Positions 22,628-30,595 of a DNA stretch of 30,867 bases are shown here, piece by piece. The notes beneath the pieces are model-generated. The model had not been told where the DNA came from. It did no database searches and saw only the letters and a program-made list of their open reading frames with translations. The stretch spans positions 1 to 30,867 of the forward strand of contig CALESQ010000065.1 of NCBI GenBank assembly GCA_937907455.1. Reading direction: 5' to 3'. Made by a program: the position numbers and the translations under genes. Source of the DNA: an uncultured Caldilineales bacterium. Lineage in GTDB: Bacteria; Chloroflexota; Anaerolineae; JAAEKA01. The stretch's first letter is position 1. Every line of letters begins with the position of its first letter.

Positions 22628-22654
22628 AAACGCGATACAACAATCGAGCATGGC

Positions 22655-25153
22655 ATGGACGAGACCGATTCTTTTGGCTATTGGGTGCGACGGCGACGGA
22701 AGTCCCTGGACCTGACCCAGGAGGACCTGGCGCAGCGGGTGGGCTGCGCAGCCGTCACCTTGCGCAAGATCGAGGCCGACCAACGCCGCCCCTCCTCGCA
22801 AATGGCTCAGCGGCTGGCCTACTGCCTGGCGCTGGCGGACGAGGAGTGCCCGGCCTTCATGGCCGCGGCCGTTGGCCAGCGCGCACCGGCCCGATTGCCC
22901 AACCCAGTCGGACCAGACGCCCAGGGGACGGCCAGCCGCTTGCCTGCGCCGGTGACATCCCTGATCGGCCGTTCAGACGAGATAGCCGCCATCTTCAACG
23001 CACTGCACAGCCAGGACATGCGCCTGGTAACCCTGACCGGGCCAGTAGGGGTGGGCAAGACGCGCCTGGCTCTGGAGGTGGGCCGGCGGCTGGCAGGGGC
23101 GTATCGGGACGGCGTCTGTCTCGTAGCGCTGTCCCCTGTGCAGGACCCGGCCCTGGTTCCCTCGGCCACAGCGACCGCGCTGGGGGTACGCGAGGCGCGC
23201 GACAGCGACCTGGCCCGGTCGGCGGCCCGCTTCCTGGGCGCCAGACAGATGTTGCTGATCTTCGATAACTTCGAGCATCTGTTGCCGGCCGCCTCCTTCC
23301 TGGCTGACCTGTTGGTCGCTTGCCCGGAGCTGCAGCTGCTGGTCACCAGTCGCGCCCGGCTGCACATCTATGGCGAACACGAGTTCGTGGTGCATCCCCT
23401 GCCCTTGCCCGAGAGCAACAGCCCGCTGGACGCAGCCGACGCGGCGGCGGTGCGGCTCTTCTGCGATCGCGCCCGAGCCACGAGATCTGGTTTTCAACTC
23501 ACGCCGTCCCTCACTCCGGTCATCGCCGAGATCTGCCGCCGGCTGGACGGGCTACCGCTGGCCATCGAGTTGGCCGCCGCCAAGCTCAGGCTGCTGTCGC
23601 CTCAGGAGCTACACGCACGGCTGGAGCACCGCCTGCCTTTGCTGAGCCAGGGCACGATCGATTTTCCCCATCGCCGGCAGGGGCTGCAAGACGCGATCGA
23701 ATGGAGCTATGGGCTGCTGCCCACCGCGGAGCGCGTTCTGTTGGCGCGGCTGGCAGTCTTCGTCGGCGGCTTCAGCCTGGCAGCAGCCGAGGCGACATGC
23801 GCCTTTCCCGCCGGGCAGGAGAGCCTGCAGGCCGGCCACGTAGTGCCCGCGATACCGTTGGACATTGCCGGCAGCATCGACACGCTGCTCGACCAAAGCC
23901 TGCTGGTGCGCGGGGGCAAGGAGGCAGCCGGCTGTTTCACGACTACCGGCTGCTGCGGAGGCTGCCCGCTGCGTGCCTTGCAGGAGGCCACCTCGGCGGA
24001 ATCCCGTTTCTCCATGTTGGAGATCATCCGCGAGTTTGCGCTGGAGCAACTGCGCGCTAACGGAGAGCTGGCAACGATGCAGCGTCGCCACGCCGAGTAC
24101 TTCACGGCCTGGGCGCAGCAGGCCGAGGCGCAGTTGGAGGGGCCTGACCAGGCGGCCTGGCTGGCGCGGCTGGAGCAGGAGGCGGACAACCTGCGCGCCG
24201 CCCTGGCCACTCTGCTGGCAGGCGGCCCGCTGGCAAGCGCAGCCGGCATGGCCTGCGCGCTCGGCGCCTTCTGGCAACGCCACGGCCACTACAGCGAAGG
24301 GCGGCGCTGGCTGGAGCAGGTGCTCGCTCAGATGGCGCACGAGCCCCTGCCTGACTGGGTGCGCGCCCGCGTGCTCCAGACGGCAGCCAGCCTGGCTTAT
24401 CGCCAGGGCGACTGGCAGACCGCGCAGCAATGGCTGGACGAAAGCCTTGCCCTCTACCAGGCGGGTGCGGACCGGGCAGGTGTAGCCAGGGTGCTGTTCG
24501 ACCTGGGCTGGATAGCGATCGATCAAACCAACTGGGCCGAGGCGGCGCGCCTGAACCAGGCAAGCCTGGCCATCGCCCGCGAGGCCGGCGATTCGTGCGC
24601 CATTTACCGCGCCCTGACCAATCTGGGCTGGACCCGTCTCTCGGTAGGGGCGTGGGACGCGGCTGCTGTGCTCTTCGACGAGGCCTATTCGCTGGCGCAG
24701 CGCGCCGGCCACGTCAAGGGGGTGGCCGTGTCGCTGGCTAACCAGGGCTGGGTCGCGCTCCATCAGGGAGAGGTAGCCAATGCTGCGTCCCTGGCCAGGC
24801 ACAGCCTGCGTGTTTGTCATCTGTTGGGGGAACGGGAGGTGGTGGCTGAGTGCCTGGAGATCCTGGCGGCCGCCGCCTCGCTGGCCGGCGATGCCGGCCG
24901 CGCGCTAGAGTTGAGTGGGGCAGCCAGCGCTCTGTGGGAGGCGCTGCACGTTACCCGCCCACCCACCCAGCATGCGGCCGCCTGCCACGGCCAGACCGCG
25001 ACGAACACCCGGCGGCTTGCAGGGGATGCTTATGACGCCGCGCTGCGCCAGGGCCGGACCATGAACCTGGATGCCATGGTGGCCTTTGCGCTGGACTGCG
25101 GCGGCACGCCGGAGCGCGGTTCCTCCCCGCCCATCTTGTTAGCTGGCGCGTAG
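22655..25153 (+). CDS. XRE-HTH / NB-ARC-type STAND ATPase / TPR transcriptional regulator
   Basis: The protein has 832 residues. Residues 8-62 are an XRE/Cro helix-turn-helix (LTQEDLAQRVGCAAVTLRKI). The ATPase starts at SLIGRSDEI with Walker A GPVGVGKT (129-136), Walker B LLIFDN (200-205), the sensor LLVTSRARL and the GLPLAIELAAAK motif. Residues from about 470 are TPR-like helices (WLEQVLAQMAHEPLPDWVRA onward). A linker between ATPase and TPR carries a Cys cluster, C427, C433, C434 and C437 (CFTTTGCCGGC). Such proteins usually wait in an ADP-bound state and switch on binding a ligand through the repeats. The ATG at 22655 has no clear ribosome binding site; an overlapping out-of-frame ATG is at 22650. 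It is the only plus-strand gene and is divergent from the rhodanese gene over operator copy 3. Confidence 0.88.
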   Translation: MDETDSFGYWVRRRRKSLDLTQEDLAQRVGCAAVTLRKIEADQRRPSSQMAQRLAYCLALADEECPAFMAAAVGQRAPARLPNPVGPDAQGTASRLPAPVTSLIGRSDEIAAIFNALHSQDMRLVTLTGPVGVGKTRLALEVGRRLAGAYRDGVCLVALSPVQDPALVPSATATALGVREARDSDLARSAARFLGARQMLLIFDNFEHLLPAASFLADLLVACPELQLLVTSRARLHIYGEHEFVVHPLPLPESNSPLDAADAAAVRLFCDRARATRSGFQLTPSLTPVIAEICRRLDGLPLAIELAAAKLRLLSPQELHARLEHRLPLLSQGTIDFPHRRQGLQDAIEWSYGLLPTAERVLLARLAVFVGGFSLAAAEATCAFPAGQESLQAGHVVPAIPLDIAGSIDTLLDQSLLVRGGKEAAGCFTTTGCCGGCPLRALQEATSAESRFSMLEIIREFALEQLRANGELATMQRRHAEYFTAWAQQAEAQLEGPDQAAWLARLEQEADNLRAALATLLAGGPLASAAGMACALGAFWQRHGHYSEGRRWLEQVLAQMAHEPLPDWVRARVLQTAASLAYRQGDWQTAQQWLDESLALYQAGADRAGVARVLFDLGWIAIDQTNWAEAARLNQASLAIAREAGDSCAIYRALTNLGWTRLSVGAWDAAAVLFDEAYSLAQRAGHVKGVAVSLANQGWVALHQGEVANAASLARHSLRVCHLLGEREVVAECLEILAAAASLAGDAGRALELSGAASALWEALHVTRPPTQHAAACHGQTATNTRRLAGDAYDAALRQGRTMNLDAMVAFALDCGGTPERGSSPPILLAGA

Positions 25154-25158
25154 CCCTA

Positions 25159-25790
25159 TCAGATCTCTGCCTCCTCCGCCAGCCGTTGCGGGTCCAGAAT
25201 CACGATGCAATGGCGGTCGAACTCGATCAAGCCGTCGTTGGCCAGGCCGCGCAGGGTGCGGCTCACCATCTCGCGCACCGTACCCAGCCGCGCGGCCATC
25301 TCCTCCTGGGTCAGCGGCCGTTGTATCACGTCGGTATCACGGCTCTCGGTTTACTCCAGCAGGAGGCGGACCAGCCGGCCGCGCACGCCGCGCATGGCGA
25401 GGTCGTGCACCAACATCACCAACGGCCGCGCCTGTTCGGCCAGATCCTCGATACAAGACCCAAGCCAGGTCAGGATAGGCCCGCGCCAGCCGCTGCGTAT
25501 CAAACCGGTCGATGCGCCAGACCACTATGTTGGTCAGCGCTGTGGCCTGGGCTGGATTGCGGCCGCCGTCCAGCGTCGAGACATCGTTGAAGGTGTCGCC
25601 CGGTTAGCACATGCGCAAAATGAACTAGGGGCCCTCCAGCGAGACACGGCTGATCTTGACAGTTCCTCGTTCTGCAATGAAGAGACCGGCCATGGGCTCC
25701 TCTTCTAGGAAAACGGTTGTGCCCTCGGCGTAGCGTAGGCAACCGGCAACCGCGGACAGCGCGTCGATGGTGATGGGTTGTAGATGCAGA
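25159..25790 (-). pseudogene. Degraded CRP/FNR-family transcription regulator
   Basis: Joined across frames, the minus strand encodes most of a CRP/FNR protein. The cyclic-nucleotide-binding beta barrel appears as LRYAEGTTVFLEEEPMAGLF and IAERGTVKISRVSLEGP, then PGDTFNDVSTLDGG and TNIVVWRIDRF. The dimer helix is IEDLAEQARPLVMLVHDLAM. The HTH is RPLTQEEMAARLGTVREMVS and the end GLIEFDRHCIVI. In-frame stops occur at about 25625, 25604 and 25351, and a frameshift near 25450. The N-terminal start is also lost. Three stops plus a shift make sequencing error unlikely. It was probably a gene of the accessory region that has decayed. The 3' end overlaps nothing and lies 6 bp past the regulator's stop, in convergent orientation. 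Confidence 0.8.
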
Positions 25791-25838
25791 TCTTTGGGTC
25801 AAGACGAATGTGCGTCGTTAAGGCCACTCGGCTGGTTT

Positions 25839-25853
25839 CGGAACCCGGTTCCG
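25839..25853. repeat. 15-bp palindrome CGGAACCCGGTTCCG, copy A
   Basis: Perfect 7-bp arms around one base. The same 15 bases occur at 27230-27244, and the arms match the outer ends of the 60-bp element at 26420-26479. Confidence 0.7.
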
Positions 25854-25861
25854 CGCTCTCC

Positions 25862-26104
25862 CTAGAACCTCGCCTGTTCCTCCCACACCGGCAGCGCGCT
25901 GAAGTCCACCAGCACCGGCCGGCCGCGCTGCAAGCCGCGCTGGGCGGTTGCTTCGCCCAGGTGCCCGTGGCGCGCTAGCTGCTCGCCGAACTCCTTGGAC
26001 AACTGGTTCAAGACCAGCAGCACCGGCCCCTGCCGGCCGCCGGTCAGCGCCATTCGCTCGTCCAGGGGGTCATTCAGATACCCCACACTGTTGACCAGGT
26101 CCAT
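25862..26104 (-). pseudogene. ORF continuing the DnaB-like frame after an in-frame stop
   Basis: This stretch encodes 80 residues from an ATG. It is in the same frame as the methyltransferase/DnaB fusion upstream and is separated from it only by TAA and one codon. Joined, the sequence reads ...LKEVGGPA-stop-VMDLVNSV, and DnaB N-terminal domains normally continue GGxAYxxxLxNxV at this point. The first ~8 residues are therefore probably DnaB sequence after a nonsense change. The remainder (RQGPVLLVLNQLSKEFGEQL, RPVLVDFSALPVWEEQARF) is not recognisable as the DnaB linker or RecA domain. It may be an unrelated gene end joined by a deletion. Residual translation from its own ATG is possible but no ribosome binding site is evident. 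Confidence 0.5.
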
Positions 26105-26107
26105 GAC

Positions 26108-27160
26108 TTAGGCCGGCCCGCCCACCTCCTTCAGCTGCTTTCGCCGTTCCAGTTCATCGGTGACAGTGAGAAAATCGGCCCTGGTGTTGGTGGCGTTCAG
26201 GTTCAGGATGGCCTGATAGATCCAGCCGTTCTTGACCTGGTAGAAGTCGTCAGGGCTGTGCAGCTCGGCGCCATCCCCCACGGCGTCGGGATCGATGAGG
26301 ATCGACCCCAGCACAGCCTGCTCAGCCTCGGGGTTGGCCGGCGCCAGGGGGTCAGTGACAGGAAGATCGAAGTATCCGTCGTCGTACATGCGGAAACCTT
26401 CTCGAAGGTGGAGAATTCGCGGAACCTTCAGGTTAAGCTTGTCGAAACTGGTTTCGACAGGCTCAACCCAAGGGTTCCGGGATTGTGAGATGTGGTGTTG
26501 GAACAAGACCACACTCTCGTAGCCAACCCGGGCGTCCCGGTTCTGGCCATAGCGCATGCCGGGACAGTCGATGTGAACGTGCTCGAGCACCTGGAAGCCC
26601 AGGCCTTCCAGCGCCTCGATGTGCCAGTCTGTCACCGGCTGCACGACGCCGCGGCGGATGTGATCCTTGATGTTCAAGACAAACAGCCCACCTGGCTCAA
26701 GTACCCGCCGCGCTTCTGTCCAGGCGGCAAGGTGAAACGACTTATACTTCTGTCCCCAGGGCAAGGCGCCGCCGTTGTCTGGGTGCAACTCGCGCGCCAG
26801 TTCGCTGGCGTAGGTCTTGCGCTTGTGCCGATCGCGCAGCAATTTATCCGAGAGGCGATTCCCGTAGGCCGGTGATGTGCAAATCGCGTCGAAGTAGCCA
26901 TCAGGCCAGGGCAGATGCAGCGCGTTGCCCAGCATGGTGCGCGGATGCTGCGATGCCCATTCGGCTTCGATCTCGACTCCGGACACCTCGGCATCGGGAA
27001 GCCAGTGGTTGAGCAGGAACACCTTGCCGGTGCCGGCGAACGGGTCGAGGATGCGCTGCCTTCCCTTGAGCATGCGCGCAAACGTGACCAGCAGGGCGTC
27101 GGTGTACTTGGCTGGATGTTTTCGCTTCTCGGTGGGCAAGGCAAAGAGTGCAGTGTCCAT
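26108..27160 (-). CDS. DNA methyltransferase fused in frame to a DnaB N-terminal domain
   Basis: The ORF has 350 residues. Residues 1-225 are an amino-MTase. HPAKYTDAL is followed by the SAM-binding motif DPFAGTG (39-45) and the catalytic motif TSPAYGNR (95-102), of the TSPPY type usual for N4-cytosine enzymes; Ala replaces the second Pro. The enzyme core looks intact to YESVVLFQH. Residues about 227-255 are translated from a REP-like palindrome (NPWVEPVETSFDKLNLK). From about 275 the sequence is the N-terminal domain of replicative helicase DnaB (ANPEAEQAVLGSILIDPDAV, then FLTVTDELERRKQLKEVGG). It stops before the linker. The fusion looks accidental: two neighbouring genes joined by repeat insertion. 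It begins 6 bp after the RecD2-like gene. The MTase may still function; the DnaB part lacks its motor. Confidence 0.75.
   Translation of the reverse strand: MDTALFALPTEKRKHPAKYTDALLVTFARMLKGRQRILDPFAGTGKVFLLNHWLPDAEVSGVEIEAEWASQHPRTMLGNALHLPWPDGYFDAICTSPAYGNRLSDKLLRDRHKRKTYASELARELHPDNGGALPWGQKYKSFHLAAWTEARRVLEPGGLFVLNIKDHIRRGVVQPVTDWHIEALEGLGFQVLEHVHIDCPGMRYGQNRDARVGYESVVLFQHHISQSRNPWVEPVETSFDKLNLKVPRILHLREGFRMYDDGYFDLPVTDPLAPANPEAEQAVLGSILIDPDAVGDGAELHSPDDFYQVKNGWIYQAILNLNATNTRADFLTVTDELERRKQLKEVGGPA
26420..26479. repeat. 60-bp REP-like nested palindrome between methyltransferase and DnaB parts
   Basis: The inner arms GGTTAAGCTTGTCGAAAC and GTTTCGACAGGCTCAACC pair at 16 of 18 positions around TG. 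The outer arms are CGGAACC and GGTTCCG. The TTTCGACA/GCTCAACC core is a very widespread bacterial REP-like sequence, and its translation (VEPVETSFDKLN) is a familiar artefact of such insertions. The outer arms equal those of the 15-bp palindromes at 25839 and 27230. Confidence 0.8.
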
Positions 27161-27166
27161 AGGCGC

Positions 27167-29518
27167 TCAGTCGTAGTAGGCCTCCAGCGGCCGGCTCCAC
27201 TCGTCGACGACGCGCTGTACCGCCGTTTGCGGAACCCGGTTCCGAAGCATGTCACCCAGGAAGGTGACGCGGCGCACGCGCTCCTCGTTCTGGACGTAGG
27301 TCTGCAAGGCCGACTGCGCCGAGATCAGCACACAGTAGGTCTTTGCCCTGGTCAGCCCGGTGTAGGCCAGTTGGCGTAGCATGAAGTCAGGGCGGGTGGT
27401 GGGAATGGCCAGCACTACGTGGCCAAATTCTGAGCCCTGGCCGCGGTGGACTGAGATCGCATAAGCCAGCTTGAGATAGCCCAGGTCCTCGCGCGTGTAG
27501 GTAGTTGGCTCTGGCTCGCCGTCGAACTGAACTACGAGTACCTCTGGCAGCTCATCATCGCCCTCTTCCCTGCGCCGGACATCCATCCTGCGCTCTTCCT
27601 CGTCGCTGACCACCCACTGCACCATGCCCACCATGCCGTTCAGCACAGTCTGGCCGCGCAAGTCGTAGACATTCCGGGTGTGGATCACTTTGTCGCCTGG
27701 CTTGAAGGGACAGCCCTTGAGCGGGAACGGTCCAGGGTTGTAGCGCTCTTGCAGGCGCAGGTTGAGCGCGTGCTGGCCCCAGGGATGGTTGTTCAAGGGT
27801 GTCAGCACCTGGATGTCGCGGATGGACAGGCCGCAAGCGATAAGATCGCTTACCCACCGCAAGAGATGGGTGGGCAATGCTGCGTTGCTGCTTGCATACT
27901 CGATCTCGATGTCGTCGTAGCCCGACAGATCAGGCACCAGGCCGCGGTTGAAGCCGTGGGCCGCCACGATGATGCCGGAATTCTTGCCCTGTCGGTGGAC
28001 AACCGTGAGGCGCGCGACCGGGACCACGCCCGAGCTGATGAGCTGGAAGAAGGGTTCGCCCGCGCCCACCGGCGGCAGCTGGTCCACGTCGCCCACGAAG
28101 ATCAGCCGCGTTCGCTCGCCGCAGGCCGTGACGATCCGTCGCATGAGGGCCGCAGTGATCATGGAACTTTCGTCGATGGTCACCGCATCAGTCTGGAAGC
28201 TGTACCTGGCTTCTTCATCGTCGAAGATGCCCAGGGTGCGGTGGATGGTGGCAGCCGGCAGGCCGGTGGCTTCGGTCATGCGCCGGGCGGCCTTGCCGGT
28301 GGGCGCGCACAACGTCAGGCTCAGGCCCAGCGCCTGCATGATGTTGCAGATAACTCGAACGATCGTCGTCTTTCCGCAGCCGGGTCCGCCGGTGATCACC
28401 ACCAGCCGGTGGGCCAGCGCCAGCCGCACCGCCTCTACCTGATCGGGCGAGAGAGCGAAGTCGCTGTATTCGTCCAGCCCGCGGCGAATTGTGTCCCAGT
28501 CACCCACCGCCGTGCCAGGGTTCTGAAGCATCTGGGCAATGCCGGCCGCGGTTTCTTCCTCGATCTCGAAGTAGGGCGCCAGATACAGCCAGTCGCCCTG
28601 CAAGAGCAGGTAGTCGTCCTCGTAGCGCGCCCGCACCTTCTGCTCGAAGCCGTCTAGGCGAGGCCGGGCCAGTTGGCGCGCGCGCTGAAGGGCATCGGCC
28701 TCCAGCAGCGCCATGTGCCCTTGGGTGTAGGCCTCGCGCAGCACCTCCCGCACGGCCGCGCCATAGCGTCGCGCGTCGTCGTGATCGATCCTGGCCTTGC
28801 CCGGCCAGGCAAGCGCCGCGATCTCGTCCGCGCGCTGCCAGGTGATGCCGCTTACCACTGTGAGCAGGTAAGGGTTGTCCGCGACGACCTGGGCCAGTTG
28901 CTCGCCGAAGCGCCGGTAGGCTTCCCTGGCCTGGCGCATGGTCAGCCCTGCACGGACCGAAGCAAGCGCCGCCTGCGCCCAGTGCCGCTGCGCGCGCCAG
29001 GACTCTGCGATCCAGCGGCAGTTCTTGGGGCCGATGCCCGACACTACCCGCAGCCGGTTGGGATCGTCCAGCGCCTCGTCCAGCCGCGCGAAGGTTGCCG
29101 CGCCGAAGGCCCGGGCGATGCGCTGGGCCATGGCGACCTTGACGCCCTTCAAGAAGCCGCTGGCCAGCAGCACCTGTAGGGCGCTGGCCTGGTCGGTGAG
29201 CATCACGCTTGACGCCTTGAACTGCCGGCCGTAGTGCGGATGATCCACCCACTGGCCGGCCACTGTCACCTGCGCGCCTGAGGCCAGGAACATGGCCGTA
29301 CCCACTAGCGGGATCTCACCCTTGCCGCGGCGCAGCGTGGCCACGAAGAAGCCGGTGGTGGGATCGCGGTAGCCAACCGCCACGATCTCGCCGGTGATGG
29401 CCGGCTCGTCGGGAAGGGCGTCGTTGGGCGCCGGGCCTGGCCCATAGCTCACCGTCCACGTCGGCGCTGGCTCCAGCAGTTCCAGCGGGTTGGCTGGGTC
29501 GGGTGTGTAAAGCATCAT
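27167..29518 (-). CDS. RecD2-type SF1B DNA helicase
   Basis: The protein has 783 residues. An OB-like N-terminal region (ITGEIVAVGYRDPTTGFFVA) is followed by helix-hairpin-helix sequence (LRVVSGIGPKNCRWIAESW). The motor carries Walker A GGPGCGKTT, motif Ia LCAPTGKAARRM, Walker B TIDESSMI, motif III FVGDVDQLPPVGAGEPF, motif IV VHRQGKNSG, motif V AYAISVHRGQGSEF and motif VI LAYTGLTRAK. All are intact, so 5'-3' helicase activity is expected. This architecture matches RecD2/YrrC proteins, which unwind DNA outside RecBCD. Its ATG overlaps the stop of the upstream replication gene (ATGA). This tight coupling, with DnaB and a methyltransferase behind, suggests a mobile-element or phage replication operon. 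A 15-bp palindrome lies within its last codons. Confidence 0.9.
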   Translation of the reverse strand: MMLYTPDPANPLELLEPAPTWTVSYGPGPAPNDALPDEPAITGEIVAVGYRDPTTGFFVATLRRGKGEIPLVGTAMFLASGAQVTVAGQWVDHPHYGRQFKASSVMLTDQASALQVLLASGFLKGVKVAMAQRIARAFGAATFARLDEALDDPNRLRVVSGIGPKNCRWIAESWRAQRHWAQAALASVRAGLTMRQAREAYRRFGEQLAQVVADNPYLLTVVSGITWQRADEIAALAWPGKARIDHDDARRYGAAVREVLREAYTQGHMALLEADALQRARQLARPRLDGFEQKVRARYEDDYLLLQGDWLYLAPYFEIEEETAAGIAQMLQNPGTAVGDWDTIRRGLDEYSDFALSPDQVEAVRLALAHRLVVITGGPGCGKTTIVRVICNIMQALGLSLTLCAPTGKAARRMTEATGLPAATIHRTLGIFDDEEARYSFQTDAVTIDESSMITAALMRRIVTACGERTRLIFVGDVDQLPPVGAGEPFFQLISSGVVPVARLTVVHRQGKNSGIIVAAHGFNRGLVPDLSGYDDIEIEYASSNAALPTHLLRWVSDLIACGLSIRDIQVLTPLNNHPWGQHALNLRLQERYNPGPFPLKGCPFKPGDKVIHTRNVYDLRGQTVLNGMVGMVQWVVSDEEERRMDVRRREEGDDELPEVLVVQFDGEPEPTTYTREDLGYLKLAYAISVHRGQGSEFGHVVLAIPTTRPDFMLRQLAYTGLTRAKTYCVLISAQSALQTYVQNEERVRRVTFLGDMLRNRVPQTAVQRVVDEWSRPLEAYYD
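27230..27244. repeat. 15-bp palindrome CGGAACCCGGTTCCG, copy B
   Basis: Identical to the 15 bases at 25839-25853. It lies inside the 3' part of the helicase gene and reads RNRVPQ in frame. Confidence 0.7.
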
Positions 29519-30582
29519 GTGATCACTATGTCCTCATAGCCACGCGGTACGTATTTGCGTTTCAGGGCCTCGTAGCTTTCTGGGTCTTCCTCTTCCGGAA
29601 CGGGCGGAGGATGCTGGTGGGCGCGTAGCCGTTTGACCAGGTAGCCCACCGGGCGCGCCATGTCCTGGGTGGCCAGGTACGCGATCCAGCCGTCAACCAT
29701 CGCTCGGTCGATGCCGTTGCGGGACAGCTCGGATAGCGCGGGCTCCGCAACGCCGAAATCCCTTAGGGCCTGGTAGACATCCGGTTTCACAGCGCCCTTG
29801 GCAGCAGGAGAAGCGCGGGGATCGGGCTGCACGCGCGGGCGCGAAGAAGCACCCGGCAGCACCTTGCCCAACCCGCTGCTCCTGGGATCGGGCTGCCCGC
29901 GCGCGCGCGAAGAAGTGCTGCTGCTGCTGTTTTTCACAGAAGGATCTTGATTCTTAGACTCTTTATTACTACCTTGCTGTGTAGTAGCAGCAGAAGCAGA
30001 GACTCTGGCGTTACTCCGACGCGCTGGCGGCGCGATGTCGGCATTGCTCTGGCGCGCTGGCAGCGTGATGCCGGCACTACTCCGGCGCGCTGGCGGCGCG
30101 ATGTCGGCATTACTCCGGCATGATGCCGGAGTAGTGCCGGCATCAGTCGCGAGTTGGTCCGGAGTGACTGGCGCAGTGGCGGGCGCTGGTGCAAGCGCGT
30201 CGGCATCGACGAGGACCAGCCCTTCCGGGCTTCGCTCGTAGCCAGGAGGCGGAGCAAACACACTGGGCGTTTCCCGCGTATAGCGAATGCCCAGGTCTTG
30301 ATTCTTGAAGAACAATACCGGCTGGCCGTTGTCGGGATCGTGATAGAGCACGACCAGCTCAGCAGCGATCCACTCCTGGATCAGGTCGGCCATGCTGCTT
30401 ACCAGCTCCGCGGCCCGCAAAGGCGCCACTTGCGCCATCAGCAGCATGGGATGGCCGGTGATCAGACTGTCACGATCCAGATGGGGAATGGCCATCACGT
30501 AGACCGCCTGAGCCTGCCAGGAGAGGCGGTTCAGCGGTTCGTCGGTGGCCACAGTCTTGCTCAAAAATCGTCCAGTGGGCAT
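29515..30582 (-). CDS. Replisome-organizer-like protein (phage/plasmid initiator type)
   Basis: The protein has 355 residues from MPTGRFLSKTVATDEPLNRL, whose ATG has GAGG six bases upstream. Residues 1-115 match the pattern of N-terminal winged-helix domains in phage replication organizers: a short GRF/K start, WQAQAVYVMAIPHLDRDSLI, HPMLLMAQVAPL, DLIQEWIAAELVVLYHD, then PVLFFKNQ. A long disordered linker follows, including four 11-residue units of the form RSNADIAPPAR and a Ser-rich tract (KNSSSSTSSRARG). The C-terminal 90 residues form a helical domain (VYQALRDFGVAEPALSEL, WIAYLATQDMARPVGYLVKR), plausibly for binding helicase or DNA. Its stop overlaps the helicase start. The family placement is moderate; no DnaD signature is certain. 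Confidence 0.6.
   Translation of the reverse strand: MPTGRFLSKTVATDEPLNRLSWQAQAVYVMAIPHLDRDSLITGHPMLLMAQVAPLRAAELVSSMADLIQEWIAAELVVLYHDPDNGQPVLFFKNQDLGIRYTRETPSVFAPPPGYERSPEGLVLVDADALAPAPATAPVTPDQLATDAGTTPASCRSNADIAPPARRSSAGITLPARQSNADIAPPARRSNARVSASAATTQQGSNKESKNQDPSVKNSSSSTSSRARGQPDPRSSGLGKVLPGASSRPRVQPDPRASPAAKGAVKPDVYQALRDFGVAEPALSELSRNGIDRAMVDGWIAYLATQDMARPVGYLVKRLRAHQHPPPVPEEEDPESYEALKRKYVPRGYEDIVIT
29929..30138. other. Candidate replication origin: 33-bp iterons beside an AT-rich tract, inside the organizer gene
   Basis: Three tandem 33-bp units run 30007-30039, 30040-30072 and 30073-30105. They share GGCRYTACTCCGGCGCGCTGG in outline. A fourth unit (30106-30138) starts the same but is a hairpin: GGCATTACTCCGGCA and TGCCGGAGTAGTGCC around TGA, 14 of 15 paired. 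The adjoining stretch 29929-29998 is clearly richer in A and T than its surroundings (for example GATTCTTAGACTCTTTATTA). Iterons plus an AT-rich unwinding tract inside an initiator gene is the layout of phage lambda ori within gene O. The origin function is inferred. Confidence 0.45.
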
Positions 30583-30595
30583 GCAACACCTCAGA

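Noticed and set aside
22526..22801. Minus-strand ORF across the divergent promoter and regulator start
   Set aside because: Covers the promoter and operator and reads antisense through the HTH; no ribosome binding site.
25500..25802. 100-codon minus-strand ORF as a real protein
   Set aside because: Off-frame reading of the CRP pseudogene; the other frame gives recognisable CRP sequence.
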